Part shown: piece after piece, positions 31,792 through 42,961 of the stretch | Layout of the letters: every line of letters begins with the position of its first letter | How positions within the stretch are numbered: the first letter of the stretch is position 1 | NCBI GenBank assembly: GCA_965279195.1 | Contig: CBDIHP010000041.1 | Coordinates: forward strand, 1-64,000 | Origin: CBDIHP01 sp965279195 | GTDB taxonomy: Bacteria; Planctomycetota; Planctomycetia; Isosphaerales; Isosphaeraceae | Reading direction: 5' to 3' | DNA length: 64,000 nucleotides | Program-made: the position numbers and the translations under genes | The notes under the pieces: model-generated | Databases searched by the model: none | The model's input: only the letters and a program-made list of their open reading frames with translations | Told to the model about the DNA's origin: nothing

Positions 31792-34476
31792 TCAATGAAT
31801 GTACAGGAACTCGTTCGACGCGAGCAACGCGTGGGCGTAGCGTTCCCAGCGGGTGAGGTCATCGGGCGTGCCCCTCGAGTCCGGGCCGCCCAGGAACCTC
31901 GCGGCGATGGCCTGCTCGGTCGCGGTGGCCGGCCGGCCATAGGCAACCTTGTAGGCACGATCGACCCGTTCCGGCAACGTCTTGAGCCTTTCCGCCTGGA
32001 CCCGCGCGGCCAGTGCCTTTGCCGACTTGATCACGACTTCATCATTCAGGACGATCAACTGCTGGAGCGGCACCGTCGTCTGGGTCCGCTGGGCGGACGT
32101 GATGTTCGGGTCGGGGAAGTCGAATAGCCGGAGCAGGGGGTTGAGATCGTGACGGCTGACCATCGCATAGAGGGTCCGCCGGTTCACGTCGGGGTTTTCG
32201 AGTTTGAACGAGGGCCCACCCATCGTCGTCTCAAGGCGGCCGGAGACCTGCAGCAGGGCGTCGCGCCACGCTTCAACTTCGAGCCGACGGCTGTTCATCC
32301 GCCAGACCAGCCGGTTCTCGGGGTCGAGTTGCAGAGCATTTTCATCCGGGCGGCTCGACTGGCGATAAGCCGAGGAGAGCACGATCCTTCGGATCAACCC
32401 TTTCACGGACCAGCCGGAGTCGATGAATCTCCGCGACAGGTGATCGAGCAGTTCCGGATGGCTCGGGCGCTCGCCGAGCACACCGAAGTTGGAGGGCGTG
32501 TTGACGAGCCCCTTGCCGAAAAGTTGGGTCCAGACCCGATTGACGTACACGCGGGACGTCAGAGGGTTGTCTCGGCGGGTGACCTCGTCGGCCAGTTCCA
32601 GTCGGCCGCTTCCCCTGGCGAGCGAGTGGCCGCCGAGGACGGTCAGGAAATGACGCTTGGTCGCGACACCCTCGGCGTCGGGATTGCCTCGGGCGAGGAT
32701 CTTCAGGTCGCGCGGGGAACCGTCCTTGAGGGCGTGCGCGATGGGGAGATCCGGGAGTTGTTTCTTGAGGGAATCGGCTTCCGACCGGAGTGCTTTCAAT
32801 TCCGCCTTCGCAGCGGTGTTGAGGTTCGCCTCGACCCGGTTCTTGGGGAGGTTGAGGAGCCCTTTCTCGACCGTGAATTCCGCGAGCAGGGCCTTCCGGT
32901 CCGCGTCCTTGCTGTTCGAACCGCGTTCCTTGACGGCCTCGATGAGCCTGGTTTGGACCGCCCTGGCTGCGCTCTCCAGCGACTTCGTCGCCTCGGCCTT
33001 CCCGGCGAAAACATCCCTGCGAGCGCTTGACCAGTCGGAGTAGGTCGGGACCTTCTTGTCGCCGATCAGCTTGAGCTGCTTCGCCCAGCGCTCGGCCTGG
33101 ACGGGATCGAGCCCGGCGCCTTTGGCCTGTTTCGCCAGTTCCCCGGATTCGCCCCACGTCTTGTTGTCGAGGCGGCCGAGGAGTGTCAGGTATTTCGAAG
33201 CGTCCTTGAGGCGATCGGTCAGGATCTCGTCACCCTTGCCAGACAGGAACGTCTCGATGCCCTTATCCCTGGCATCGACCTGTGCCTTCAATTTCTTGTA
33301 GGTTTCCACCACATCCTTGGGCGCGAGGGGGGCTTCCTCGTATTCGCTGGAAGCGAATACGCCGGCGAGGGCGTAGTAGTCATCCTGGGTGATGGAGTCG
33401 TACTTGTGGTCGTGACAGCGGGCGCAGGAGACGGTGAGTCCGAGGACGCCGCGGGTCAGGGTGTCGACGCGGTCGTCCATCTGGTCGAACTTCTTGGCAT
33501 CGCCGTAATAGACGGGGCCGCAGGCGAAAAGACCGAGGGCGGGGAGGCGTTCGTTGCGGTCCGGGCCGTCGATCAGGTCGGCGGCGATCTGCTGGCGGAG
33601 GAAGTCGTCGAACGGCCGGTCGGCGTTGAACGACGCCACCAGCCAGTCGCGATATCGCCAGCCGTTGGGATACAACCGCGGCTGGAACGAGTGGGCCTGA
33701 TCCTCGCCGTAGCGGGCGATGTCCAGCCAGTGCCGAGCCCATCGCTCGCCGAACCGGGGGGACGCCAGCAGCCGATCGACCACGCGCTCGTAGGCCTCCG
33801 GCGAGGAGTCGGCGACGTATGTTTCGACCTCTTCGGGGGCGGGCGGCAGGCCGGTCAGGTCGAAGGTCAGTCGCCGGATCAGCGTGCGGCGGTCCGCCGC
33901 AGGTGCGTGCATGAGCCCTTTGGCTTCCAGACCGGCCAGGATGAATCGATCGATCTCGGTCGAGACCCAGTCGCTCTCCGCGACGGCTGGGAGGGGCGGG
34001 TTGCCGATGGGGCGGAAGGCCCAGAACTCGCGGTCCTTGTCGGTGACGATCTTTCCGGCCTTGCCGGTCGCCGGGGCGATTGGCTTTGTTCCCGCGTTTT
34101 CCCAGTGGGCCCCTTGCTGGACCCATTTTGTCAGAGCGTCGATCTGACCGTCCTTGAGACGCCCATCGGGCGGCATCCTGGGTTCGCCTTCGTAACGGAC
34201 CGCCTCGATGAGGAGGCTTTCCTCCGGCTTGCCCGCAACCAGGGCCGGCCCGGAATCGCCGCCGATCTTCAACGCCTCCAGCGTGTCGAGCCGGAGGCCC
34301 CCCTTCTGCTTCTCGGGCCCGTGGCAGCCGAAGCAATGCTCGGCGAGGACGGGTCGGACCTTCGACTCGAAGAATTCAACGGCCTCGGCCTTCGACTTCG
34401 GTGCGTCGGCAGCGAGGATGGGGGTGGCGAGCAGGATCGTCAGGACCGTCGCGAACGGGGCGGGTAGGCGGGTCAT
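31792..34476 (-). CDS. Planctomycete cytochrome C-type DUF1549/DUF1553 protein
   Basis: An 894-residue exported protein. The start at 34476 has a GAGGGA site and opens a signal peptide (FATVLTILLATPILAADA). The order is: a cytochrome-C-like domain with VRPVLAEHCFGCHGPEKQKG (CxxCH), then MPPDGRLKDGQIDALTKWV; DUF1549 with IDRFILAGLE, LIRRLTFDLTGLPPAPEEVE, RWARHWLDIARYGED and CARCHDHKYD (second CxxCH); a helical middle; and DUF1553 with DNPLTSRVYVNRVWTQLFGK, FGVLGERPSHPELLDHL and SSAYRQSSR. Two CxxCH motifs suggest heme. The next gene on the minus strand is the DUF1501 partner, 80 bases on. Confidence 0.88.
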   Translation of the reverse strand: MTRLPAPFATVLTILLATPILAADAPKSKAEAVEFFESKVRPVLAEHCFGCHGPEKQKGGLRLDTLEALKIGGDSGPALVAGKPEESLLIEAVRYEGEPRMPPDGRLKDGQIDALTKWVQQGAHWENAGTKPIAPATGKAGKIVTDKDREFWAFRPIGNPPLPAVAESDWVSTEIDRFILAGLEAKGLMHAPAADRRTLIRRLTFDLTGLPPAPEEVETYVADSSPEAYERVVDRLLASPRFGERWARHWLDIARYGEDQAHSFQPRLYPNGWRYRDWLVASFNADRPFDDFLRQQIAADLIDGPDRNERLPALGLFACGPVYYGDAKKFDQMDDRVDTLTRGVLGLTVSCARCHDHKYDSITQDDYYALAGVFASSEYEEAPLAPKDVVETYKKLKAQVDARDKGIETFLSGKGDEILTDRLKDASKYLTLLGRLDNKTWGESGELAKQAKGAGLDPVQAERWAKQLKLIGDKKVPTYSDWSSARRDVFAGKAEATKSLESAARAVQTRLIEAVKERGSNSKDADRKALLAEFTVEKGLLNLPKNRVEANLNTAAKAELKALRSEADSLKKQLPDLPIAHALKDGSPRDLKILARGNPDAEGVATKRHFLTVLGGHSLARGSGRLELADEVTRRDNPLTSRVYVNRVWTQLFGKGLVNTPSNFGVLGERPSHPELLDHLSRRFIDSGWSVKGLIRRIVLSSAYRQSSRPDENALQLDPENRLVWRMNSRRLEVEAWRDALLQVSGRLETTMGGPSFKLENPDVNRRTLYAMVSRHDLNPLLRLFDFPDPNITSAQRTQTTVPLQQLIVLNDEVVIKSAKALAARVQAERLKTLPERVDRAYKVAYGRPATATEQAIAARFLGGPDSRGTPDDLTRWERYAHALLASNEFLYIH

Positions 34477-34731
34477 CAGGCGTCCCTCGGTCTCAGGCGG
34501 GGAGGAGGGCGTTGGCTTCGGCATGTTGTGAGAATGATAACAAATTGTTGAGCAATTGGAGCAGACAATCCGGTCAGGTAGGAAATTGATCGTACCGCTT
34601 TGGAGTGCGGGGCGGAGCTACCGCTTCGGGGATGGGGGACCGAAGTTGCGATCGGTGAGATTGAGTGGTGAGGTTAGAATCGGGCTCTTGCACCTGGAAA
34701 GCGCCAGCGCCGCTCCCGCACTCGAAAGGGG
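34477..34731. other. Intergenic region with an AT-rich spot
   Basis: About 255 bases between the DUF1549/DUF1553 gene and truA. An AT-rich spot near 34530-34560 has a short inverted repeat AATTG-TTGAG-CAATT and could be the promoter or operator of the minus-strand gene starting at 34476 (TATCAT is a possible -10). No gene was found. Confidence 0.3.
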
Positions 34732-35473
34732 TTACGTCTTGTACTTGACGTACAGCAGGAACAGCCCTTGCGGTGGGGCGGTGGGGCCGGCTTCGCGGCG
34801 GTCCTCGGCCTTCAAGGCTTCGCCGACGCGGGTCTCGGGCCAGCGGCCGATGCCGACCTGGACGAGGGTGCCGGTGATCGAGCGGCACATGTTGTAGAGG
34901 AAGCCGTCGGCCTCGACCTCGATGTGCACGATGTGGCCCTGACGGCTGACGTCGACCGCGAAGATCGTCCGGACGCTGCTGGTCCGGTTCGGCCAGTTGG
35001 TTTCGAACGAGTGGAAGTCGTGCCGCCCTTCGAGCGACCGGGCGGCCCGCTGCATCGCGTCGACGTCCAGGGGGTGATAGACGTGGTAAGCGTAGCGCCT
35101 CAGGAACGGATCGGGGATCCGGCGGTTGTCGATCACGTAGCGGTAACGCTTGGATTTCGCGTCCAGGGTCGAGTGGAACGCGTGGGGGACCCTCCTCCGC
35201 TTCGAGGACCCTCACATCGGCCGGGAGCTTGGCGTTCAGGGCCTTGACGAAGACATCGGTCGTATGGTGGCTGGCGGTGTAGAAGTGGACAACCTGGCCG
35301 AGGGCATGGACGCCGGCGTCGGTCCGCCCGCTGGCGTTGGTTTTGGGGTTCTCGCCGGTGAGGGTGGCGAGGGCCTCCTCGAGTTCCTGCTGGACGGTGC
35401 GGCGATCGGGCTGGCGCTGCCAGCCGAAGAACTCGGTGCCGTCGTAACTGATGATGAGCTTGATGTTCCGCAT
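34732..35473 (-). pseudogene. truA: tRNA pseudouridine(38-40) synthase TruA, apparently frameshifted
   Basis: TruA makes pseudouridine at positions 38-40 of the tRNA anticodon arm. The N-terminal half starts at ATG 35473 (MRNIKLIISYDGTEFFGWQR) and has the catalytic GRTDAGVHALGQVVHF. The C-terminal half, in another frame down to 34732, reads AFHSTLDAKSKRYRYVIDNR, then YAYHVYHPLDV, ADGFLYNMCRSITGTLVQVG and the ending LFLLYVKYKT. The two frames meet at about 35190 in GAGGAGGGTCCCCC. Deleting one G of GGG restores EEVPHAFHSTLD and a protein of 246 residues, the normal length. Because the rest is well conserved and the enzyme is housekeeping, a one-base consensus error is more likely than a true pseudogene. 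Confidence 0.85.
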
Positions 35474-35547
35474 CGATCGCGTCTGCAAGGTCGGCCGTTG
35501 CGGACCAAGTGCCTCGTGGTCCTGGATTGGTCCGCAAGTCACCAACG

Positions 35548-36531
35548 CTACTGGAGGAACTTCTCCCGAGCGAGTAGCGATGCACCGAGAATGCCGGCGT
35601 CGTCGCCGAGTTCCGCGGGCTCGATCCGGATCACGTGGTCGGGGTCGGCGAGGATCTGCTCGCGGGCGGAGCGGCGGATCAGGTCGACGAACGCCGGGCC
35701 GAGGGCCTGGGTGACGCCGCCGCCGATGATGACGAGTTCGGGCCCGAGGACGTTGACCAGGCTTCCGAGCCCCAGGCCGAGGTAATGGGCCGCGCGGTTG
35801 ACTTCCTTGAGGGCGACCGGATCGGCGGCGGCGACGGCGGCGGCGATGTCGCCGCTCTTGAGCCGGCCGGATCCCTTCTGGATCTTGCCGGCGAGGACGG
35901 TCACCTTGCCCTTGCGGACGGCCTTGGTGATCCGCCGGGTGATCGCCGTGCGGCTGGCGAAGGCCTCCATGCAGCCGTTCCGCCCGCACCCGCAGCGCGG
36001 GCCGTTGGGCTTGAGGACGATGTGGCCGACCTCGCCCGCGTTGCCGGTAGAACCCTCGACGATCTTGCCGTCGAGGATCACGCAACCGCCGATGCCGGTG
36101 CCGACGAACGCCGCCAGGACGTTCTTGTGGCCCCGCCCGGTCCCGAGCCGGAACTCGCCGTAGCCGCCGACGCGGACATCGTTCTGGAGCAGGACCGGCC
36201 GTCTGGTCCTCTCGGAGAGGCTCGGCGCCAGCGGCCAGTCGCGGACGTTCAAGTTGGCACTGAAGGGGATGATCCCGGTCTTGGGGTCGAGGGGCCCCGG
36301 CGAGCCGATGCCGATGGCCCCGATGTCTTCGAGGTTCAGCTTGGCCTCGCCGAGGGTCTCGTGGATGGCCTCCAGGATCGTGGCGAGGATGGCGTCGCCG
36401 CCGTCCTTGGCCGGGGTCGACCGCTTGGAGCGGGCGAGGATCGAATGGTCCGCGCCCACGACCCCGACCAGGATCTTGGTCCCGCCCAGGTCCACGCCGA
36501 TGACCGGCGACTCAGGGGAAGCCACGCTCAT
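35548..36531 (-). CDS. ROK family sugar kinase, probable glucokinase
   Basis: A 327-residue ROK kinase, which phosphorylates a hexose with ATP. The ATP-phosphate motif VIGVDLGGTKILVGVVG starts near residue 10. The catalytic-Asp motif should be VLLQNDVRVGGYGEF, the second ROK signature is GTGIGGCVILDGKIVEG, and the zinc site is GPRCGCGRNGCMEAFAS. No N-terminal helix-turn-helix is present, so it is an enzyme and not a ROK repressor. ATG 36531 is chosen over 36621 because the family starts close to the VDLGGTK motif. Glucose is the commonest substrate; N-acetylated sugars cannot be excluded. Confidence 0.85.
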   Translation of the reverse strand: MSVASPESPVIGVDLGGTKILVGVVGADHSILARSKRSTPAKDGGDAILATILEAIHETLGEAKLNLEDIGAIGIGSPGPLDPKTGIIPFSANLNVRDWPLAPSLSERTRRPVLLQNDVRVGGYGEFRLGTGRGHKNVLAAFVGTGIGGCVILDGKIVEGSTGNAGEVGHIVLKPNGPRCGCGRNGCMEAFASRTAITRRITKAVRKGKVTVLAGKIQKGSGRLKSGDIAAAVAAADPVALKEVNRAAHYLGLGLGSLVNVLGPELVIIGGGVTQALGPAFVDLIRRSAREQILADPDHVIRIEPAELGDDAGILGASLLAREKFLQ

Positions 36532-36686
36532 GACACCGAATCCTCTGGCTGGCACGACGGTCCCGCCGGCGGGACATGGGGTGCCCCCGACGTCGTCCCG
36601 CACCGTTTGCGGTAGGAACATTGCTGGATCGCAGAATCATACCGCATTCCGCAAGCCGGTTCGCCTGGCCGGTCTGCGATTTTCCA

Positions 36687-37385
36687 CTACCGCCGCCTCG
36701 ATTCCGAAATCTTCTGGTAGATCTCTTTCCGGACGGTCGCGACGAAATCCGCACGATCCTGGACCGTGGCATCCTCGACCTCGAACTGGCCGTCGAGTTC
36801 GAGCCGCCACTGTGCGACCCGATTCGGGTCGACAATCCCCTGCCGGAACAGCCAGGCCCCGACCTTCTGCGCCAGGATCTCGCTCCCGAAGGGCAGGGCG
36901 AGGATCAGCCAGGCGGCGAAGCCGTAGGCCTCGTCGGCGGTGAGGGAACCCAGCAGGTTCGTCTGCCGCAAAGCCTCGAATTTCGCCTCGCGCTGCTCGA
37001 CCGGCATCTGATACAGGAGGGTGAGTTCCTGGATCGCTGCCCATCGAATCTGGCCGAGCGGCGACAGGGGGATCGGTTCGAGTTCGGCGGACGCGGACCC
37101 GAGCGACGGCTCGCGGACCACGGGCACAGGGCCGGATGACCGTCCCTGGAGCCAGCCGTCGATGAGCCCGATCGTCCCGCTCGGGAACGGGCGGATCGGG
37201 GCGAGCCGGGCGAACGCGTCGCGGAGATCATCCCGGGCGTCCGGATAGGACCTCGATTTCCACCAGGACATCCGGCGCAACGTCCGGAAGCCCAGCGGGT
37301 TCGATGCCACCACCGCCGCCATCCTCGGGCCGTCGCAGGCGTTCAGGAAGACCTCGTAGAATGGCTCGGCCGGGTTGTGCGGCAA
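36687..37385 (-). CDS. C-terminal fragment probably belonging to the upstream GAP1-like protein
   Basis: A 232-residue frame with no good start (TTG 37385, no ribosome binding site). It opens with PHNPAEPFYEVFLNACDGPR, mostly helical afterwards (GQIRWAAIQELTLLYQMPVE, AYGFAAWLILALPFGSEIL). It overlaps the previous gene by 158 bases, and in the overlap the previous frame turns into Arg/Pro-rich sequence of shadow type. Removing one base near 37384 joins them as SRLPHNPAEPFYEVFLNA. I therefore read it as the end of the same protein after a frameshift. No domain of its own is recognised. Confidence 0.6.
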   Translation of the reverse strand: MPHNPAEPFYEVFLNACDGPRMAAVVASNPLGFRTLRRMSWWKSRSYPDARDDLRDAFARLAPIRPFPSGTIGLIDGWLQGRSSGPVPVVREPSLGSASAELEPIPLSPLGQIRWAAIQELTLLYQMPVEQREAKFEALRQTNLLGSLTADEAYGFAAWLILALPFGSEILAQKVGAWLFRQGIVDPNRVAQWRLELDGQFEVEDATVQDRADFVATVRKEIYQKISESRRR

Positions 37386-39924
37386 GCCGGGAATCCCACC
37401 GTTCGTACACCCCGGGGGCCTCCAGCGGCTTGACGCCAGCCAACTCCCGCAGGACCTCCAGCGCGAGGACCCTCCGACGCGCGGGGTCGCTCAGCAAGAA
37501 CTCCCGCAACGGCCAGGTCGAGCGCGAGCCGCCCCGGGCATTCGTGGCTGAGAGCACGAACGCGGCCAACCCGTCAGGTTCCCACGAAAGCCCGGATTCG
37601 GCAGGGATCCCCATCCGGGCCAGGATTCCTTCGAGTTGATCCGTCCACGCCGACGGGTGGACGGCCCAGGGTTCGAGCCAGCCGGCGATCACAGTCCCGA
37701 TCCCTTCGAGGCCGTCCGCCCCCGGATAGACCCCATCGGGCCAGGCGCGGAGGCAGGCATCGAGGATCGGGCCGAGCCCCTCGAACTGGCTCCCGAGGAA
37801 GGAATTGGCGAGTCTGGACAACAGCCGGCCGCGATCGCGAGGGGGAACCTGCGGCAGCGTCAGGCCGGAGAGGTCCTCGACGGTCCCGAACTCGACCACA
37901 TCCAGGAACCGCCGGACATCGGCCATCCGCCTGCGGGCGGCGTCGTCCAGGTGGCCGCGCTCATGGGCCGACTTCAGCCACTTGCCCAGGCCGCGGACCC
38001 GCGTCTTCTTGACCATCAGTCGATCGATGAGGTCGAGGTCGGATTCGAGCTTCTGCAGGTAGAGGAGCGGCCAGCCGGACGAGACGGGCTGGTCCTCGGG
38101 ATTGAGCGAGACCACAAGATTCTCGACGCCCCACTGGAAGGCCAGCTCCGGGAGCTTGGGGTCGGCGGCAACCTCCAGGAAGGTTCGGGCGAGGTCGGCC
38201 CGGAGGTCCGCCGGGGTGAGGTCGCGGACCTGCTCCCAGGTCATGGTGCCGCCCCCCTCGGCCATCGTCGGGCGGATCCAGGGGCGAAACCAGGCGACCG
38301 TGCGGCCCTCCTTGCGGAGCATCCAGGGGAGCCACTCCTGGGCGGTCGCGAGTGAGAGGGCCTCGGCGACGGCGGCCGCCGCGACTTCGAGGGCGATCTC
38401 CTGCGAGCCGACCTCTCGGTCGAGTGCATCGAGTACGGCGGAGAGCAGGCCCGGACGCGCTGAGGCTTCGGCCACGACGTCGCGCAAGGGGCCGGGGTCC
38501 TGGTGCGACCACAGGGCCTGTAAGGAATGGACGGCTTCGAGCGGCAGCAAGAGGGCCCGGTCGAGCCTGGCATCGCGGCGGAGGTGCGACAGGATCCGCT
38601 CCGAGGAGTCGGGCGGCATCCGGTGGAGCATCGCCTGGACGAAGCCGGGCCGGGCGGTGTCGGGGACCCGCTTCATGAGGCGGTCCACGTCCCCGACCGG
38701 GTTCTCTCCGGCATAAGTGGCGAGGACGTCGCCGGCGATGCCGCCCCAGCCCGAGGGGGAGCCGGCGGTTTCCCAGAGTTCGCGGCATTCCAGATGCCGG
38801 GCGAGGCATTCCTTGATGAGTGGCGTCGGGGCGGTCTCGTCGATCGCATTGCGGAACCAGGCGACGCCGCGCCGGGCGGACCAGGGGCGGGTGAGCCGTC
38901 CCGCCTTCGCCCAGGCGAGGGCCCGGAGGGTCGATTCCCAGTCCTCCTCGGACCTCGGGATAGCCGGCTCTTTCACCGATGATGGGAAAGCGAGCAACTG
39001 GTCGAGCCACTGATTCGACCAGGCCTCCGGCTCGCCCGGGTCGCGGTGTCCGATCGCCCGTTGGGCGACCGCCTCGACATCCTGCGCCCAGGCGTCGTCC
39101 TCCGGCCGTGCGGCGAGGATGGCTTCGGCGAGCGAGGTTGCCCAGGGGAGCGTCGGCATCGCTGGCGTGATGGAGCGTTCCGAGATCTCGGCGAGGAACC
39201 CTTGATGCGAGAGGATCGCTCGGTTCGGGCGGGCGATCGGCGACGTCCCCTGGATTCGGTAGCCGGTGAGTTCCTCGGGCCGGTCGTGGAAGGTCGAGAA
39301 CGTGAGCGTGCGGCGGAGCGTCGGGGGGAAGGCCAGGGTCAGGCCGGCGACGCGGTCGGCAAGCCGCTCGGGGGCGTCGATCAGGAACAGGGTCTGTTGT
39401 TGATGCGTTGCTAGCGCGACGGCGGCGAGGAGTTGAGCCAGGAAGTCGGCCGGGAGGTCCGCGAGGAATGGCCGTGCATTGGCGAGGGTCGGAGGGGCGG
39501 CGAGGGCATGTGGCGTGACCAGCAAATCGTCGGGAGGCCGGCCGCGCGAGGGCTCGGGGTCGGTGGTCTTCCAGAATCGGGAGGAGAACAGCCCGCCGGC
39601 CCAGTTGGCGAGGGGGGCGAGCTCCTCGGGGGAAAGCCTGAGACCGTGGGCGAAGTGGCCGCCGGGGCGGCCCCAGAGGCCGCGCTCGGTCTCGTATTCC
39701 TGGGTCCGGGGGGTGAGGTAGGCGACCTCGGCGGTGTCGCCGTCGCGTCGGTAGCGGAGGGTGCGCGGGGCGAGCGTGCGGGTGCCGCCGGGGTAGGCCC
39801 GGAGGTTGAAGTGTCGGAAGTCGCCCGAGATGGGGTAGTTCTCGGTCAGGCGCTTGATCTGGAAGCCGTTGCTGGCCCCCAGCCCGTAGCCGATGGGGCA
39901 CTGCGTGTAATAGATCTGCTCCAT
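37228..39924 (-). CDS. GAP1-N-like protein (conflict-system associated), probably frameshifted near its end
   Basis: A large cytoplasmic protein (898 residues as read, about 1,080 if joined to 36687-37385). The N-terminus MEQIYYTQCPIGYGLGASNG, then FQIKRLTENYP, resembles the GTPase-associated protein 1 N-terminal domain, seen in proteins with GTPases in predicted NTP-dependent conflict systems. Further features are LFLIDAPERLADRVAGL and RRTLTFSTFHDRPEELTGYR; the rest is helical and Trp/Arg-rich without known motifs. No GTPase, TIR or VWA gene lies next to it, so the usual partners are missing here. The family call comes from memory of the N-terminal pattern and should be checked. Confidence 0.6.
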   Translation of the reverse strand: MEQIYYTQCPIGYGLGASNGFQIKRLTENYPISGDFRHFNLRAYPGGTRTLAPRTLRYRRDGDTAEVAYLTPRTQEYETERGLWGRPGGHFAHGLRLSPEELAPLANWAGGLFSSRFWKTTDPEPSRGRPPDDLLVTPHALAAPPTLANARPFLADLPADFLAQLLAAVALATHQQQTLFLIDAPERLADRVAGLTLAFPPTLRRTLTFSTFHDRPEELTGYRIQGTSPIARPNRAILSHQGFLAEISERSITPAMPTLPWATSLAEAILAARPEDDAWAQDVEAVAQRAIGHRDPGEPEAWSNQWLDQLLAFPSSVKEPAIPRSEEDWESTLRALAWAKAGRLTRPWSARRGVAWFRNAIDETAPTPLIKECLARHLECRELWETAGSPSGWGGIAGDVLATYAGENPVGDVDRLMKRVPDTARPGFVQAMLHRMPPDSSERILSHLRRDARLDRALLLPLEAVHSLQALWSHQDPGPLRDVVAEASARPGLLSAVLDALDREVGSQEIALEVAAAAVAEALSLATAQEWLPWMLRKEGRTVAWFRPWIRPTMAEGGGTMTWEQVRDLTPADLRADLARTFLEVAADPKLPELAFQWGVENLVVSLNPEDQPVSSGWPLLYLQKLESDLDLIDRLMVKKTRVRGLGKWLKSAHERGHLDDAARRRMADVRRFLDVVEFGTVEDLSGLTLPQVPPRDRGRLLSRLANSFLGSQFEGLGPILDACLRAWPDGVYPGADGLEGIGTVIAGWLEPWAVHPSAWTDQLEGILARMGIPAESGLSWEPDGLAAFVLSATNARGGSRSTWPLREFLLSDPARRRVLALEVLRELAGVKPLEAPGVYERWDSRLAAQPGRAILRGLPERLRRPEDGGGGGIEPAGLPDVAPDVLVEIEVLSGRPG

Positions 39925-39994
39925 CGAAAGCCCCCGGCTCGCCTTCGCGACTCGACCCGCCCGATGATAGCGCGCAACCCGGCCGGGGCCAACG

Positions 39995-40963
39995 TCAACG
40001 GGCCAGGTCGAAGAGTTCTGGCGGGCAGGTCCAGGGGGAGGCGAGTTCGGGAGTCAGGCGAGCAAGGGCAATCCAATCGCCGGCCCGAGATGGCTCCGGT
40101 CGATCGGAAAGACCCAGCGAATGGGCCAGATGGCCCATGAGGATGCCGGGTTCGACGCCCTGCTCGCGGAAGGCCGACAGCTTGATCGACCCGTCTCGCT
40201 TGGCGAGCCGTTTCCCGTCCGGGCTATGCGCCAGGCCGACGTGGGCGAAGCTCGGGGGATCCCAACCGAACGCCTCGTAGAGCAGGAGTTGCCTGGGCGT
40301 GCTCGGGACCAGGTCATCCCCCCGGACGACCTGCGTGACGCCCATGCTCGCATCGTCGTGAACCACGGCGAGCTGATACGAGGAAGTCGAGGGCTCGCGG
40401 GCCACGATGAAGTCGCCCCCGAGCCTTTGCGGGTCGAGCGAAACGGGGCCCCGGATGCCATCCTGCCAGGCGACTTCCCCGCCCGGAACCCGGAACCGCC
40501 AGGCGACGTTCTTGCCCGAGGCGAGCAGGAGGGGCGCGTCCTCAGGCGAGCGATGGGAGCAGGTGCCGGGATAGGTCGGGCCCTCGTCCTCCGCGTGCGG
40601 CGCCGACGCGGCGCGCTCGATCTCGGCCCGTGTACATGTGCACGGATAGACGAGGCTTTTCGCCTGGAGACTGACGAGGGCTGCTCGATACGCCTCGATA
40701 CGCTGGGACTGAACGTATGGCGAGTGTCCGCCTCCCACGTCGGGCCCCTCGTCCCAGTCCAGGCCCAGCCAGGAGAGGTCGAGGGCGATCGATTCCAGGG
40801 CCTCGGGGCGGACGCGGCTGGCGTCGAGATCCTCGATTCGGAGGATCATCCGGCCGTTCGACTGCCTGGCCAGGAGCCACGCCAGCAGGAACGTCCGAGC
40901 GTGGCCGAGGTGCAGGCCGCCGGTCGGCGAGGGGGCCAGGCGGCCGACGATCGGTCGTCCCAC
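39995..40963 (-). CDS. gluQ: Glutamyl-Q tRNA(Asp) synthetase
   Basis: GluQRS is a shortened glutamyl-tRNA synthetase without the anticodon-binding domain; it puts glutamate on the queuosine of tRNA-Asp. The 322 residues fit. The HIGH-type motif is HLGH at 18-21, preceded by RLAPSPTGGL. The zinc site uses CTC and YPGTC, with Glu-binding residues in LRIEDLD, and the KMSKS-type motif reads GKRLAKRDGS. The protein ends soon after the catalytic core. The GTG start lies one base after the gamma-glutamyltransferase stop, so they share a transcript. A role in modified tRNA fits the presence of tadA and truA in the window, though they are not linked here. Confidence 0.9.
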   Translation of the reverse strand: MGRPIVGRLAPSPTGGLHLGHARTFLLAWLLARQSNGRMILRIEDLDASRVRPEALESIALDLSWLGLDWDEGPDVGGGHSPYVQSQRIEAYRAALVSLQAKSLVYPCTCTRAEIERAASAPHAEDEGPTYPGTCSHRSPEDAPLLLASGKNVAWRFRVPGGEVAWQDGIRGPVSLDPQRLGGDFIVAREPSTSSYQLAVVHDDASMGVTQVVRGDDLVPSTPRQLLLYEAFGWDPPSFAHVGLAHSPDGKRLAKRDGSIKLSAFREQGVEPGILMGHLAHSLGLSDRPEPSRAGDWIALARLTPELASPWTCPPELFDLAR

Positions 40964-40964
40964 C

Positions 40965-42662
<1,698 letters not shown>

Positions 42663-42961
42663 GGGTGTCTCCGACGGGAGCGGGCGGCGGCGTCCGGGAC
42701 GTTCACGATATCCCCGGGTGCCTCGGTTGCAAGGCGCCCGCAGGTCCGGAGAGGTCGGAATGTCGGAGAAATGTGTCCCGGACGAGGCGTTGGCTCGTAG
42801 ACTGGGGCGATGGGGGCGATGCGATGGCCCTCGGAAATCGATTGGAAGCCCCCACGAGACTTGAACCCTCCCGTGCGGGGAGCACAATAAGTGAGGCGGA
42901 TCGACGGATGTCCGCCCCTTGTGGTCGATCGGATCCTGGTTCGCCCCGGAGACCCCCGAGA
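42663..42961. other. Divergent intergenic region
   Basis: About 300 bases between the gamma-glutamyltransferase and MsrB genes, which point away from each other. A tRNA 3'-end-like fragment on the minus strand (near 42842-42875) is too degraded to be a gene. No near-consensus promoter was identified. Confidence 0.3.

Noticed and set aside
35548..36531. ROK protein as a transcription repressor (NagC/XylR type).
   Set aside because: No N-terminal helix-turn-helix; the protein begins at the ATP-binding motif.
42842..42880. tRNA 3'-end-like sequence on the minus strand (GGTTCAAG followed by GGGGGCTTCCA).
   Set aside because: The T-stem has a mismatch, no acceptor partner, D-arm or anticodon arm lies upstream, so it is at most a relic.
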